A DNA stretch of 64,000 nucleotides from Diphasiastrum complanatum (GCA_029204225.1 CM055101.1:355997-419996); one strand, 5' to 3'; shown: positions 1 through 10,928, numbered from the stretch's first letter. Numbers and translations are program-made. Notes: generated from the letters alone by a model not told the origin.

Positions 1-735
1 ACCCTGGGTGAACTGCCACATAGGACAACTAATGAGTTAATTAATCCCAATTAGCAAACATGTTTAGGCAAGGAAGAGGCCCTTTTTGAGCTCAAAAAGG
101 GCCCTAATGAGGGCAATACCAAGATATAAATCAATTTGCCATCTATATTTAACCACAAACCATAACCCTAACAATATTGCTAATCACACAAATCTATTGA
201 GAATGCAAGGGGGCTAACTGGCTCCGTGATTGACTTGTTTGTGCCGATTGGGTGTCTCACCTAAAAATGATCACACTAAAGAGGCATATGGTGTGTAGGC
301 CGTTGACGTTCTTGAACCTCATGGTTCACCGCATTGAAATGAGAAAAGTGTGTTTGCTACTTCAAACTCAATAACTCTAAAAGATTGCATGAGATTCATT
401 TGGAATAAAACAAGTGTCCACATGTAACCAATTTGTAAGTGTTGAGTTCAAAGTAGTAGCATCATTTTCTCTCTTTGATGCTACGAACCGCAAGGTTGAA
501 GGACTGCCATGGGCCTACACATCATGTTCCTCTTTCCTCTTTGGTCTCTTCATAGAAGAGACACCCCCTCATTACATATGAGTCACTTTTGGGACCATTG
601 AGCCTCTTATTGACGTCTACTCCTAAATGTGGTTCAATTTGGATCATCATTGTTCCTTGAACTTGAAATGGTTGTGAACGGATAATAAATGTGTTGGTAT
701 TGACGTTGTAGCTATGAGTTAGAAAAGTTTTGACA
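1..735. other. Unannotated AT-rich DNA
   Basis: I see no coding frame of note, no repeat shared with the rest of the window and no RNA-like structure here. The stretch leads into the damaged frame that begins near 736 and is probably more of the same degraded element, but nothing in the sequence proves it. Confidence 0.4.
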
Positions 736-1041
736 TTCGTTCATGCGGCAGCAACCTACGTCCCAGACCTAGAATTTCTAATGGGAATCCAGACCAAATC
801 GGACGATGTTTTGCCAGCAATATGTTTTGATCCCAATGCCGCCCTAATTTTGTAAAAAGTTGAAGACCAACTATCAATGGCATGCGTGTATTTTAGAACG
901 GCCTTACTCGGCGGATTCCATCAATGGATCGACCAAGCATGGCTCACCGATATACATAAGTCCCTCTATAGTCCTAGGAACAAGAAAAACATACCAAGAT
1001 TAGAATTCATGGAGGAAGTGATAGGCTACCTCATCCACCAA
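736..1041 (+). pseudogene. Unrecognised damaged coding frame (gag-like?)
   Basis: One frame reads for about 100 codons with a single internal stop (TAA at 853-855) and ends at TGA 1042-1044. The peptide is rich in normal protein residues (segments FDPNAALIL, GGFHQWIDQAW, LEFMEEVIGYLIHQ) rather than the low-complexity output of random AT-rich DNA. I do not recognise the family; a retroelement gag or structural protein is only a guess from context. The frame runs straight across position 948, where homology to the second copy at 15835 starts, so this copy holds the older continuous sequence and the other copy is cut there. Confidence 0.3.
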
Positions 1042-1115
1042 TGATGCGCTAAACAGAGCATGTACTAAGCGCTATAATAGTGCAGAGGGACTGGCACTAC
1101 TTCAGGCATGGTACA

Positions 1116-1200
1116 TGTTGGGGGTATTTCCACCACTTTGTAAATAAATAAAGGTGAACAAATAGAAATAGTTGCGAGGGTCACATGGCATGAGCAATGT
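1116..1200 (+). repeat. 5' end of repeat G1, truncated
   Basis: Begins TGTTGGGGGTATTTCCACC and matches the start of the longer copies at 16002-16441 and 47282-48100. In this copy the sequence breaks after CATGGC and resumes at TGAGCAATG. In copy B the same two places are about 0.9 kb apart and both carry AATGAGCA, so a deletion between short direct repeats explains the difference better than an insertion in B. Confidence 0.6.
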
Positions 1201-1273
1201 CCTATTCCAAAATGTGCAATGTCTTAACTAACTAGAAATTGCAAAAGTTTGTGCAATGTCGTATTCTCAAAAA

Positions 1274-1942
1274 TGTTAGAATTTAGCAATTTACACATGG
1301 TTTTTTTTATGTCTTTTGATATCTATGTGGGTCCACACGTGTGAGGACCTGTCCACACATGTGAAATGACACTTGTAATATTTAGATCCATTTTGAGTAG
1401 CTTTCATTTGAGTCAAATATGACATCTCCTAAATTCTAGGAGTTAGGTCCTAAATTGTAGGAATCTAGAAGGTCAACACAAACCGCCAATGGATGATGTG
1501 GCAAACTTGATAGATCTTATCCGAAGTGGATATGGATAAGTACAATGAGCTGTCCCACACGTGCTAGATGCAGCTTAGAGAGAGATTATGATGATTATGT
1601 ACTTGATCCATGATGGATCCATTGTGAACCTAATGATGAGAAACATTAGTTTGTGAAGAAATCTTGGTGTTTTCATTCTCTTAAGCACTTTCTTTGTGGA
1701 TGAATGCTAGTAAATCATTAGTAAACTATTTCTCTATTATCAGGCCATACAGTAGCTGTACTTCACACGTGTGAAGCCGTGGGTCATCCTTATTTGATTG
1801 TTCTTGCTTGGAATCACAAAGATTGTCAAGTAGAAGCTAGATTTGGAAGCTAGTCCTGATATAGATCAAGATCCCAAGCTACCAATCACTCTTTGTGATC
1901 ATTTGTAGATCAAATTCAATCCTTAAACTCTGAAATTTGACA
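1274..1942 (+). repeat. 5' LTR of element 1
   Basis: 669 bp, starting TGTTAGAATTTAGC and ending AAATTTGACA directly before the primer site. It contains CACACGTGTG at 1334-1343 and TTCACACGTGTGAA at 1762-1775. It keeps a stretch (around 1350-1385) missing from the 3' LTR, and shares that difference with the 5' LTR of element 2. Confidence 0.93.
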
Positions 1943-1955
1943 TGGTATCAGAGCC
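1943..1955 (+). promoter_or_regulatory. Primer-binding site (tRNA-iMet type)
   Basis: TGGTATCAGAGCC follows the LTR end without a gap. This is the standard copia minus-strand primer site, complementary to the 3' end of initiator tRNA-Met. Confidence 0.93.
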
Positions 1956-2566
1956 AAGTCAAAGAGCTTAGTTGATGATCCAAATGTCTTCATTTTGGTG
2001 AAAGCATTGGTGCTTGATTCATTTTTTAAGGAGGGCGACCTTTACTAATAGTTTACTTTGGATGTTGAGGTTCAGATTAGTGTGTAATGTTCAGATGTAC
2101 TTCTCACACGTGTGAGAGGCTGCTGGAGTTGTACTTTCACCAAAACTTTGTGTTTTCTCAATAGTTGAGCTTCAAAACAAGTTGTGAAGAGTCAAACTAG
2201 TGATGTGCTTATAAAAATCCATTGTTTCCATAATAGATTTGATGTTGAAAGGTGTTAGAAGCTTATTAAACCTCCAAATCATTGAGAGTGAGTGTAAGGC
2301 TTATGTTTTTTAGTTCAAAAGTGAAGCTAAAACCATTATAAACACCATAGGAATGCATTGGCTATTCCAAGAGTCAAATCCAAGCTTCTAAAATGAGTAG
2401 ATTGTGTAGAATTCATTTTTCCAAGTCTTTTTGAGTTTAAGATCATTATAAATCTTGCTTCTTGAGTCTTGTGAGATTCAAGAGAGTAGCATTGTAGCTA
2501 AATTCTAAGAAAGAGAGAAGGGAGAGCCTTTGAATAGTACATTTGTTGTATTGGTTACTAGTTAGA
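1956..2566 (+). promoter_or_regulatory. Untranslated leader of element 1
   Basis: About 610 bp between primer site and gag start with no credible coding frame. It carries a perfect 16-bp palindrome, TCTCACACGTGTGAGA (2102-2117). Packaging signals would be expected in such a leader, but none can be identified by eye. Confidence 0.6.
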
Positions 2567-3146
2567 ATGGGTTCAATTGGAGCCTATCTTCTTGAGGCTA
2601 GTGAAAGGCTAAATTCTAATAATTATTCAACATGGAAAGTAAGAATGGAGTCACTACTAGTGCTCCAAGATATGTATGATCTTGTCAGAGGAGAGAAAGA
2701 AGAACCTCGAGGAGGGCAAGATCTAGTGAGGTACAAAAGGAGAGCTAGACTAGCATTACATTGCCTAAAAATGAATGTTAGTAATGAACTTCTAAAAGAA
2801 GTGGCATCTTGTACCTCGGCCAAAGAGGCATGGGACTATCTAAAAGGGATTTATGAATCCAAAATACCTCTAGAGTGCCTATGATAAGAAATAAAGTTCT
2901 TCAAAGCATTAGAGGGAGTGATGAGAGTGCTCAAGAGTATGCCTTGAGAATAAAGTCTCTCAACAAAGAACTTTCCATCATAAGTGAGGGTATTCATGAT
3001 GATGAACTTGTTCAAATCATTTTGAATGGTCTTGGAGATGTGTTCTCCAATCTTGTACAAAGCTTTGCTATTCAAGATGCACTACCTTCTATTGACAAGC
3101 TCCATAGTGTACGTGTGGCCAAGGAGAGTAAAGGATTGGTTCCTTG
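2567..3146 (+). pseudogene. gag: Copia gag, frameshifted (element 1)
   Basis: The start ATG at 2567 is chosen because MGSIGAYLLEASERL aligns with other copia gags here; an upstream in-frame ATG at 2543 lies in the leader. The UBN2-type gag core is recognisable (NSNNYSTWKVRMESLL, VSNELLKEVASCTSA, SAQEYALRIKSLN). A one-base loss in an A-run near 2863 (four A here, five in element 2) shifts the frame, and gag continues in another frame to a stop at 3145-3147 after KESKGLVP. That stop and the frame change after it are also in element 2, so they predate the duplication. Gag would form the particle shell; this copy cannot make it whole. Confidence 0.88.
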
Positions 3147-3836
3147 AAGTTACATGATGTTGCTGAGAAGGCCAACTTCTCAAGTAAAGGAAAGGCAAAG
3201 ACAAAGAAGAAGATCCAACAAAAGGAGACCAAGAGTGATGAACAACCATCAGGCTCTAAAGGTGGAAAGAAGAACAAAGCCAAACTCAAGTGCTTCTTTT
3301 GTGAAAAAAAGGGGCACTTTGCAGCCGAGTGTTACAAGAAAAAGAATGCACCAGGAGAGAAAAAACAAGGCAACCTCACTCTTGAGGAAGATGAAGATGA
3401 AGTGGATTCATCCTTGATGGCATCTACATCAACATCCAAGAGCTACTCCAATGACACATGGTGGATTAATAGTGGGGCTAGTTCCCACATGACATTCCAA
3501 AAAGATTTTTTCTCAACTCTTGTACCTTTTGTAGGTTGTAAAAAGTCTATTCTAACAACAAGTGATCAAGAATGTAGAATAGATGGAGTGGGAACTATTC
3601 CCTTAAGTTTTGGATCCTCTAAAAGAGTAGATCTTGATAATGTACTCTACGTTCCTACACGCACTAAGAATTTGTTAAGTGTAGGACAATTGACGGATGA
3701 TGGTTTAGATGTCTATTTTAAGCAAGGTGTTTTCCCCATAATGATGAATGATACTTGCATTGTAAAGTGATTCAAGCAAGGAAGGCTTTTCAAGCTAGAT
3801 GCTAATGTTTTTCTTGGAAGTGTGAACATGGTGAAG
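3144..3836 (+). pseudogene. pol: Copia gag zinc knuckle and protease (element 1)
   Basis: The gag C-terminus holds an intact CX2CX4HX4C zinc knuckle (CFFCEKKGHFAAEC, ~3291-3332). The protease follows at WWINSGASSHMT. Copia proteases have D at the position read here as N (AAT, 3468-3470), so the catalytic aspartate is lost. The same N is in element 2, so the mutation is older than the duplication. An in-frame TGA at 3768-3770 is private to this copy. The downstream FKQGRLFKLDAN region leads into the GAG-pre-integrase domain. Confidence 0.87.
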
Positions 3837-4425
3837 GAGGAGCTCAATCAAGCGGAGCTTTGGCATAACAGGTTGGGCCATCCCAACTTCAAATCAATGG
3901 AGATGCTATGCACCAAGGATCTTGCTCTCAGCTTCCAAAGACCCTCTCAAAGTGTGAAAAAAGATGTGAAGCTTGTAGCCTCTCAAAGGCACACAAGCTA
4001 CCTTTTGTTAACTCTTCCACTAGATCTACAAAATCATTAGATCTCATTCATAGTGATGTGCACTCTTTTTCTCAAAAATCTAATGGAGGTGAATCTATGT
4101 ATGTATCTTTTATTGATGATTACTCTAGATACACTTGGATTGAACTTTTGGATGCCAAAACTCTAGTTGAAAATCAACTTGAAGCTAGAATTAAAGTATT
4201 GAGGAGTGATAATGGTGGAGAGTATATCTCCACCAAGATGATAGAGTTTTGTAAATCCAATGGCATTAAAAGAGAGCTTACATGTACTTATAATCCTCCA
4301 CAAAATGGTATAGCCAAGAGAATGAATAGAACACTTTGTGAGTGTGCAAAGGCTTTAAGGCTAGATGCATCTCTACCTAAGCCTTTTTGGGGAGGCTATT
4401 ATTTGTGCAACTTATTTGTGTAATA
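3837..4425 (+). pseudogene. pol: Copia integrase (element 1)
   Basis: The pre-integrase zinc region (ELWHNRLGHPNF ... CEACSLSKAHK) and the core follow in two frames. The frame change near 3905 is shared with element 2. The first and second catalytic acids are present (LIHSDVHSF, VLRSDNGGEY). The third, expected as E in NGVAER, reads K (AAG, 4316-4318, in NGIAKRMNRTL). A 33-bp in-frame deletion near 4160 is flanked by CAAAA direct repeats in the intact counterpart. Integration activity is not expected. Confidence 0.87.
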
Positions 4426-5324
4426 GATTGCCATGTAAGCCCATTGGAGGCATAACATCTTATGAGGCTCTATTTTGTAAGAAGCCGAATCTTAAAGATC
4501 TAAGAATTTTCGGATCTACTTACTATGTTTTTCAAGCATTAGATACAAGAAAGAAGGATGATCCTACTTCCATAAAAGGTATCTTTGTTGGTTATGCTGA
4601 AAATAACAAAGGATATAGAGTCTATAATCCAATCACTAAAAAGATTTTAGTGAGTAGAGACGTTACTTTTGATGAAGGTAACTACTGTAAGTTGAATGAA
4701 AGAGCTTCTAATCCATCTTATGTCAAGGATCTTGTAAGATTTGAGGAGGAGCCTACATGTGATCAAGATCTTGAGGATCCATCTCAAGATCTGAGGACTT
4801 CAAGGAGGTCTACAAGAAGGAAAGCCGAGCCTTCAAGGCTCACCTATGTTGACAAAGGTGAACAAAGGGAAGATCTTCATTCACTTACCTCTTACACTTT
4901 TCTAACTTCTATGTTTGATGAGCCAAGTTGTTTTGAAGAGGCTATGGAGTCACAAGAATGGAGGGATGCCATGCAAAAGAAGTATGATCCTCTTATGGAG
5001 AATCATACATGGAAGCTTGTGGATATTCCTCATGGAAGAAAACCACTTGAGTGCAAATGGATCTATAGATTGAAGTACGATCAAGATGGGAGCATCAACA
5101 AACACGAGGCAAGGCTAGTGGCAAAGGAGTTCTTGCAAACCAAGGGAGTAGATTTTGATGAAACTTTTGCTCCTGTTGCTAAACTAGTTTTCATAAGGTT
5201 AATCATTTCTCTTGCAACTACTTTCAATTGGCCTCTATTTCAACTTTATGTAACTAATGCATTTTTCAATGGTTATTTGGAAGAGGAGATCTTCATAATA
5301 TATTGTGACAACCAATCAAGCTAA
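4365..5324 (+). pseudogene. pol: Integrase end and RT N-terminus (element 1)
   Basis: One open frame covers the integrase C-terminal part (RIFGSTYYVFQ, GIFVGYAENNKGYRVYNP, VSRDVTFDEG), the linker and the start of copia RT (CKWIYRLKYDQDGSINK, VDFDETFAPVAKL). The first RT catalytic aspartate, expected as QxDV, is Y (TAT 5247-5249, in QLYVTNAF). After LEEEIF the sequence jumps to the end of RNase H (YCDNQSS), removing the YVDD box and most of RNase H, ~924 bp compared with element 2. The stop after NQSS is shared with element 2. Confidence 0.88.
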
Positions 5325-5550
5325 GCATTAGCAACCAATACCACATTCCATGCAAGGAGCAAGCACATAGAGATTGCTCACCATTTTGTGAGGGAAAAGG
5401 TTCAAGCAAAGGAGATCAAGCTACATCATGTTTCTTCTTCAGATTTCCTTGCTGATCTACTCAACAAAGCCTTGCCAAAGTCTTCATTCATTAAGTTAAG
5501 ATCAGCCTTAGGAGTTGTAGACAGATGTATTATAGTTGTATCATGTAAAA
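5325..5550 (+). pseudogene. pol: RNase H C-terminal tail (element 1)
   Basis: After the shared stop the frame continues with the usual copia tail: ARSKHIEIAHHFVREK, VSSSDFLADLLNKAL, FIKLRSALGVVD. It ends just before the purine tract, as in intact copia elements. Confidence 0.8.
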
Positions 5551-5562
5551 ATTGAGGAGGAG
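5551..5562 (+). promoter_or_regulatory. Polypurine tract (element 1)
   Basis: ATTGAGGAGGAG abuts the 3' LTR and is the expected plus-strand primer. Element 2 has a shorter version, AATTGAGGAG. Confidence 0.85.
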
Positions 5563-6203
5563 TGTTAGAATTTAGCAATTTTCACATGGCTTTTTTATGT
5601 ATTTTCACATCTATGTGGGTCCACACGTGTGAGGACCTGTCTTCAGATCCATTTTGATTAGCTTTCATTTGAGTCAAATATGACATCTCCTAAGTTATAG
5701 GAGTTAGGTCCTAGATTGTAGGATTCTAGAAGGTCAACACAAACCACCAATGGATGACGTAGCAAACTTGAGAGATCTTATCCAAAGTGGATATGGATAA
5801 GTACAATGAGCTATCCCACATGTGCTAGATGCAGCTTAGAGAGAGATTATGATGATTATCTACTTGATCCATGATGAATCCATTGTGAACCTAATGATGA
5901 GAAACATTGGTTTGTGAAGCAATCTTGGTGTTTTCACTCTCTTAAGCACTTTCTTTGTGGATGAATGCTTAGTAAATCATTAGTGAACTATTTCTCTATT
6001 ATCAGGCCGTACAGTAGCTGTACTTCACATGTGTGAAGTTGTGGGTCATCATTATTTGATTGTTCTTGCTTGAATCACAAAGATTGTCAAGTAGAAGCTA
6101 GATTTGGAAGCTAGTCTTGATATAGATCAAGATCCCAAGCTACCAATCACTCTTTGTGATAATTTGGAGATCAAATTCAGTCCTTAAACTCTGAAATTTG
6201 ACA
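5563..6203 (+). repeat. 3' LTR of element 1
   Basis: 641 bp, same ends as the 5' LTR. It lacks about 30 bp found in both 5' LTRs: after GAGGACCTGTC it goes directly to TTCAGATCC. The 3' LTR of element 2 has the same gap. Confidence 0.93.
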
Positions 6204-6904
6204 AAAAAGTCTAGTCATGATTTTTTGTGCTTCAAGAAAAATACTTTTCTTAATGCATGTTAGCCCCTGTCAAATGAGCTTGTAGGAACATCCCTTCAAG
6301 TTGTATTTTCAAAAAGTAATACAATAGGATATTGCAATTCATAATGTGAATTAAGTAATGTAAGTATAGAAAGTACCTCATGCTTGTTACTTGATCCAAA
6401 TGTCGAATGGCTAGTTGTAAGTGAGTCACCATAAAAAGCAACCACCTAGACTCGGAAAGATAATACACTAGTGGAATTTCTCAATACTACACAAGGTAGA
6501 AACGACAACTATCACCAGGATATCTTTAAGAGTGATAAATCACTTCATATACTGAACGATCAATAGAGAAATGATAGTGTATTGAATATTTATTGAATAT
6601 CAAAAATCAGAGCAAAAACTCAAAGTACCTTGCCAGACCGTTATGGAAACTCACCTGATACCCTAGAAATACGTCCAAAACCGATTTCACTTATTCAAAA
6701 TGATCTTTGTGTCTGAAGTGTTATGGCACATTTCGGTAACCCAAGAAGGTTCTGTCCAGTACTACGAATCCTAAGTTGGGGATCTGCAATCATTATAGTG
6801 TTAGATACTACTTTGGGCCATGTGACCACATGCAACCTCGCTTTGGAACTAAATACTAATGAAACCTAAATACAGGCTACTTTGTACCTACATATAGATC
6901 AGCA
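6204..6904 (+). other. Downstream flank shared with copy B
   Basis: Non-coding or very degraded sequence that also follows element 2 at 22850. The only sizeable frame begins near 6721 (MAHFGNPRRF, then a stop shortly before 6870). No function is recognised. Confidence 0.4.
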
Positions 6905-7441
6905 TTGGTTTTCCCTCTCAATTCAAGTTGCCCTACTAGACGGGATCCCCCGAGTAGCTTTAGGGTTCATATGACTGACCTGGGATATCGGTTCCTACCC
7001 CTATCGGGTGATGTATGCCAACTGTTCAAAAGAGGAATTGCAAGATATCATTTTTATACACCCAAATTTCATTACAACCTACAACCCTGGGACATCTTAT
7101 TTAGAGTACGACACCACGAGGATTATAGTTACCTAGACATATATGTGTTCAGGCCAGATGGGTCGCAGAAACTAATCAATGCTACATCTATGTATTTTGC
7201 AGGAGTATTGCAAGAAGTATCACAAACACCCCCAAATACCCCTTACATCGATCTGTGTGACGAATATCTAGAGTCGCCTGGAACCTCTAATAGCGTCAAC
7301 ATAAATTTTGAAGATAGACCTAGGAATACAAATCAACAAGCACTATACACCAACACCCTGACCTCGTGAATATCTCCAATGACATAGTATCCGATGACTC
7401 CACTGATGATCTTGTTTATGAATTGAGAACCATCTGAGTCG
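6905..7441 (+). pseudogene. Unrecognised ~170-residue coding remnant (copy A)
   Basis: An open frame of 154 codons with protein-like composition (VHMTDLGYRFLPL, YHFYTPKFHYNLQPWDILFRV, YLDIYVFRPDG) runs to 7369. After a frameshift it continues as NISNDIVSDDSTDDLVYELRTI. The second copy (23533-23859) is shorter because of a ~75-bp deletion. I cannot assign the family; it may be an extra ORF of a retroelement or a degraded host exon. Duplicate conservation alone does not show function, because the whole block was copied. Confidence 0.35.
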
Positions 7442-7596
7442 TTCGGGTTGGATCAAAACTGAATTTCACAAGATTCTTGGCTAGAAATCTCTTTGAAATC
7501 CCTCAAACGATTTCTATCCCAAAATCTCCAAGATTCCATTATATCCTACCTAAGTTTCAGAGTCAAATTTAGCAAAATTCTAGGTCAATAGTATGA

Positions 7597-7813
7597 ATGG
7601 CGGCACCGCTCAAATATTGCCCAGAACTACGCATAGAAGAATGGATGGCCATAAGGTTTGTTACCCTCAATACACAACATGAGAGTGTGAGCACCAGAGA
7701 CTTAGCCGTTGAAATAGTTAGAGAAGTACGACACTTCTGAATCCGCATTTACTATCGCATAGATAATGTATGGGTACCATTGTCCATTACTTTGACTCGA
7801 CTGTGCCAAGGAT
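7597..7813 (+). pseudogene. Unrecognised short frame, gag-like position unknown
   Basis: Starts at ATG 7597 and reads MAAPLKYCPELRIEEW ... VSTRDLAVEIVREVRHF before TGA at 7738-7740, then continues in frame as IRIYYRIDNVWVPLSITL. Copy B retains the same frame. Family unknown. Confidence 0.3.
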
Positions 7814-7814
7814 A

Positions 7815-9816
7815 TAAGAGAGTTAGCATACCAGATCTGAGAGAGTAGAAGTGACAAAAATAGTATCATAGTTCGATAATCAGTTCATCTCTCAAGCGGT
7901 CATACCTCTGAGAGTTTGGAAAACTCTCATTGATTTGGGAGAACGAGGCGATCGGGACAGCCCCCAGTATTGGAAATGACGATACCCTGATCACTCACGT
8001 AAGGGCAGTGTGGGGGGTTCCCCTACTGGGGATCTTGTGACGGGACCAGTCCCTCGACGAAAAATCCTCCAAACAAAGATAAACATTTTTTGAGTAGAGG
8101 TATATAATCTAGCATTTATGAGCTAGTAACAATCTAGCATATAAACTGTTTATGAATTATAAAAGATATATAAGAAGAGGTCGAAATGGACCTCAAAAAA
8201 AAAAAAAAGGGAAAACTGCCTTAAACACATCTAGATATTCCGAGGCTTGTTCTGACCTCAATTGATAGATGTGCCCATTATCAACAGATTTATCAAAGTT
8301 TGATCCTCGGTATATTCCTCACATTAGCTTCAATATTCCAAGGGCTATTCTAAGGCCCTAACTTTATTAGAATTAGTCAGTATTCTATGGTGTGTTCCGA
8401 GGTCCATTCCAAGGCCTCCACTTAATGCTAAAATCAACTCAAAATTGATGTATTCTAAATTACACAATTTTCAAAGATTGTTGGCCGTTATATTCCCAAG
8501 CCTTGTCAAAGAATATATAGTGCACTGGATGACACAACTTTTTATCTGCTAAATTGTATAGATCATCTAATAAAAGATGTCATAAGTGTCCAAAGATCGA
8601 CATATTTGACATCCAACCACTATTCTTGGGCGTCCAACTATCCAAAATTCTGAAATTTGGCTTTTATCAAAAGCAGTGAATTTGCAAAACTGTAATTCTC
8701 CAAAGGATCCATTTACATATGACCAGACCAGTGTTGGCCAGGTAACAATTTATTATTTTCGGTTCTCAAGCCGGTTCTAACTCTCAAGAATCGGCTTATG
8801 TGTAGAACCGGCGGTTATGCTCTTTTGTAAGAACCGCCGGCCACGGTTGAGAACTGTCGGGTCCCTTTGAGCCTTGGAGGGGGAAATAACCTGAGTATCA
8901 ATTCACCCTATAGAACCTAAGATTCATTAAGGGCTTTTAACAAGTGACTGTGTATTCATGAGTAGGATGAGACCGAGGATGTTAAGATAGACAATATTGT
9001 CAATAGACTTTTTTCAAGGTTATCCTTTTTGTTGATGGTAGTTAGTTGATAAGTGGAATGTTAAAAACTAAAGACATTGTGCACTACCGATCCACAAACC
9101 ATCCGTTGTTTATCTGCCACTATTATCACAATGATCTCAGACATGGTTTTCAACCATTGGAGATCAATCCTCTAATTTTTTGACACCTAGAAACTCTTTG
9201 ATAAAGATTCATGATAAGTGGAATGCTAAAAACTAAAGACATTGTGCAACAAGACTTTTTTTCAGCATTTTTTATACAAGTCATATTTTTTAGAGTGTTT
9301 ATTTTTTAGTGTGTTTTTTTTGTACAATTGAAATATCAAAGGCATCAAAGAGTGTGAGATTTTTAAGAGTAATTGATAAGTGGAGGAATGCTCAAATTTT
9401 GTGTGCTTACACCTTTTTGTACATGGATTCCACATGTCTTTTGATAAATAACGTAATCGAATTTTAACATAGTATGCAATAATCATTTTTGGAATGAGTT
9501 TTTTATAAATTTTTATAAAAATAGTATATATTGGGAACCTGGTATAGGAACCGATGGTTCTTATAGAAACTCAGTCCGGACCTATTTCCAGAAATTGGAA
9601 AACCGAGCAATATAGTATAGTAAAGAAACTGTCAAGAACTTTCTATGTACAAAGATCCAAAAGCAAAGAAGAATTGATCAAAAACACCTTGAACTCCTCA
9701 ATGACGTACTCTTTTGCAATTGATTTTACAAAATTATATTTTTATCAAGCATATCATGCAGATCCCTGTTGTTTTCATTAGTTTAGGAGTATGGAACCCT
9801 AAACCCCTTAACACTC
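7815..9816. other. Unannotated stretch with minor repeats
   Basis: No gene recognised. 8745-8880 is GC-richer and contains mirrored GGTTCT/AGAACC and CCGGCGG-type words, somewhat like the subterminal DNA of plant hAT elements, but I found no terminal inverted repeats. A near-identical ~40-bp sequence (GATAAGTGGAATG ... AAGACATTGTGCA) occurs twice, near 9050 and 9209. Confidence 0.35.
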
Positions 9817-9830
9817 CCCCCCTCAAGCAA
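9817..9830 (-). promoter_or_regulatory. Possible copia polypurine tract and LTR start (minus)
   Basis: On the minus strand the sequence reads GCTTGAGGGGGGGAG followed by TGTTAAGG, the arrangement typical of a copia purine tract abutting a 3' LTR. The LTR would run leftwards from ~9815. No partner LTR is seen in the window, so this is a single-junction inference. Confidence 0.35.
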
Positions 9831-10706
9831 CCTCTCAATTGGACACATAAGTAGAACAATATGCAAAACTCAGTTTTCATTGGTTTGGGATAACTGAAGA
9901 GCGAGACTAGCCATATAATGATGCACGTAGGTATGGATCACGTTATGAGTCAGCAAGGATTTGAGAGATGTTCGATGCATTTGAGTACAAACAGACAAAT
10001 AGTTAATCTTATTCTTGAACTGTTGGTTTCTAGACAATAGTCCACAACAACTAAAATCCATTCAAGGTTAAAGAGCTCAAATAGCCCACGAATATGTTAG
10101 AAACTTATATCTTTGTTACAAATAGGAATACAGATCTATGACTTAATTCCTCAGACAGGGACTACCATTTCAAATGTATACATATTGTTCTGTCAATGAG
10201 TGTGGAAGACTGTATGAAAGAGATATGTTATTCGGGTGCCGAATATAAAGTATTCAAGCAGATGAATAAGATAGTTTAAAGATAGTTCTTTAGAATAACT
10301 TTGCGGAAGCACAACAACAACTGTAATGAACTATTGCAACTGTCTGACTAGAGAGTGATTTAAGTAATGCAGAAGACATCGCGAATCAAGATCACTCACA
10401 CTTATTAGTGTGGAGAATAGAGATAAGAGAAAATAATCTTCGATACTCTATTCACTTCTTCAATCTCTCACAAGTACATGAACTCTCTCTCTTCGGTGGT
10501 GTGTGAGACTGAATCGTGTCTTCCATATATATCTTGTCAAACAACAAACACACCTCTAGAGATTACAAGTGCATCGCTCCATTGAATAGCTCTAGCTAAT
10601 AGATGAGTTACATGTATGTACATTATGCCGTTAAAAGTATATTTAACTACGAGTTTAAATTACTCTAATTTAATATGGCGATTCAAATCTAGTCGATTCA
10701 TGTAAG
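9831..10706. other. Unannotated AT-rich DNA
   Basis: If the purine tract at 9817-9830 is real, this would be the 3' interior of a minus-strand copia, but I find no RT or RNase H motif here. Nothing else is supported. Confidence 0.3.
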
Positions 10707-10908
10707 TGACTTGATTAAGGCTATTCCAGGCATCGTTTTATTTTTGGAGGTCTTGTCCTTTAGTGCAAGACAAATATTCCACCATTACATCTCGAAAAAT
10801 GATATGGGCCTCTTCATAATATATAATTGTCCAGTGCATATCTTCATATTCGAGTATATATTGTCATATTCGAGTAGATATTCGTTATTTAGCAAATACA
10901 TGACATCA
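10707..10908 (-). repeat. LTR-like fragment, inverted copy of 27343-27540
   Basis: The reverse complement begins TGATGTCATGTATTTGCT and tracks the sequence at 27343 (TGATGCCATGTATTTGCT) for ~200 bp, including the ACGAATATCTACTCGAATA region. At 27343 the homologous start follows a purine tract, so this is read as the first 200 bp of the same LTR family in the opposite orientation. Confidence 0.6.
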
Positions 10909-10928
10909 CATCAATTGGCAAAGATGTT

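Larger units (their letters stand above)
1274..6203 (+). mobile_element. Copia LTR retrotransposon, element 1 (in copy A)
   Basis: A full-length copia insertion with two LTRs, a tRNA-Met-type primer site, a ~610-bp leader, gag and pol in copia order (protease, integrase, RT, RNase H) and a polypurine tract. It is flanked by the 5-bp repeat AAAAA (1269-1273 and 6204-6208), a plausible target-site duplication, though an A-run is weak evidence. It cannot be autonomous: gag and pol carry frameshifts, the protease, integrase and RT each lack a catalytic residue, and ~0.92 kb of RT/RNase H is deleted near 5298. Confidence 0.93.
948..7814. repeat. Large duplicated block, copy A
   Basis: This block matches 15835-24366 nearly base for base apart from indels. 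It holds, in order, the end of the unrecognised frame, the first ~85 bp of a repeat beginning TGTTGGGGGTATTT, a complete copia insertion with its direct repeats, and about 1.6 kb of downstream pseudogene sequence. Compared with copy B it lacks ~0.9 kb at ~1196 and ~0.92 kb inside the copia RT/RNase H region. Homology begins at the shared CGATATACATAAG (A 948, B 15835) and ends after CAAGGATA (A ~7814, B ~24366). Confidence 0.85.

Noticed and set aside
2623-2823. Antisense 66-codon frame over copia gag (also at 18420-18620)
   Set aside because: Shadow of the conserved gag coding sequence on the other strand; its repetition only reflects the duplication.
8745-8880. Possible hAT element end (CCAGTGTTGGC and mirrored AGAACCGGC words)
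   Set aside because: I could not find a matching terminal inverted repeat, an 8-bp target duplication or transposase sequence.
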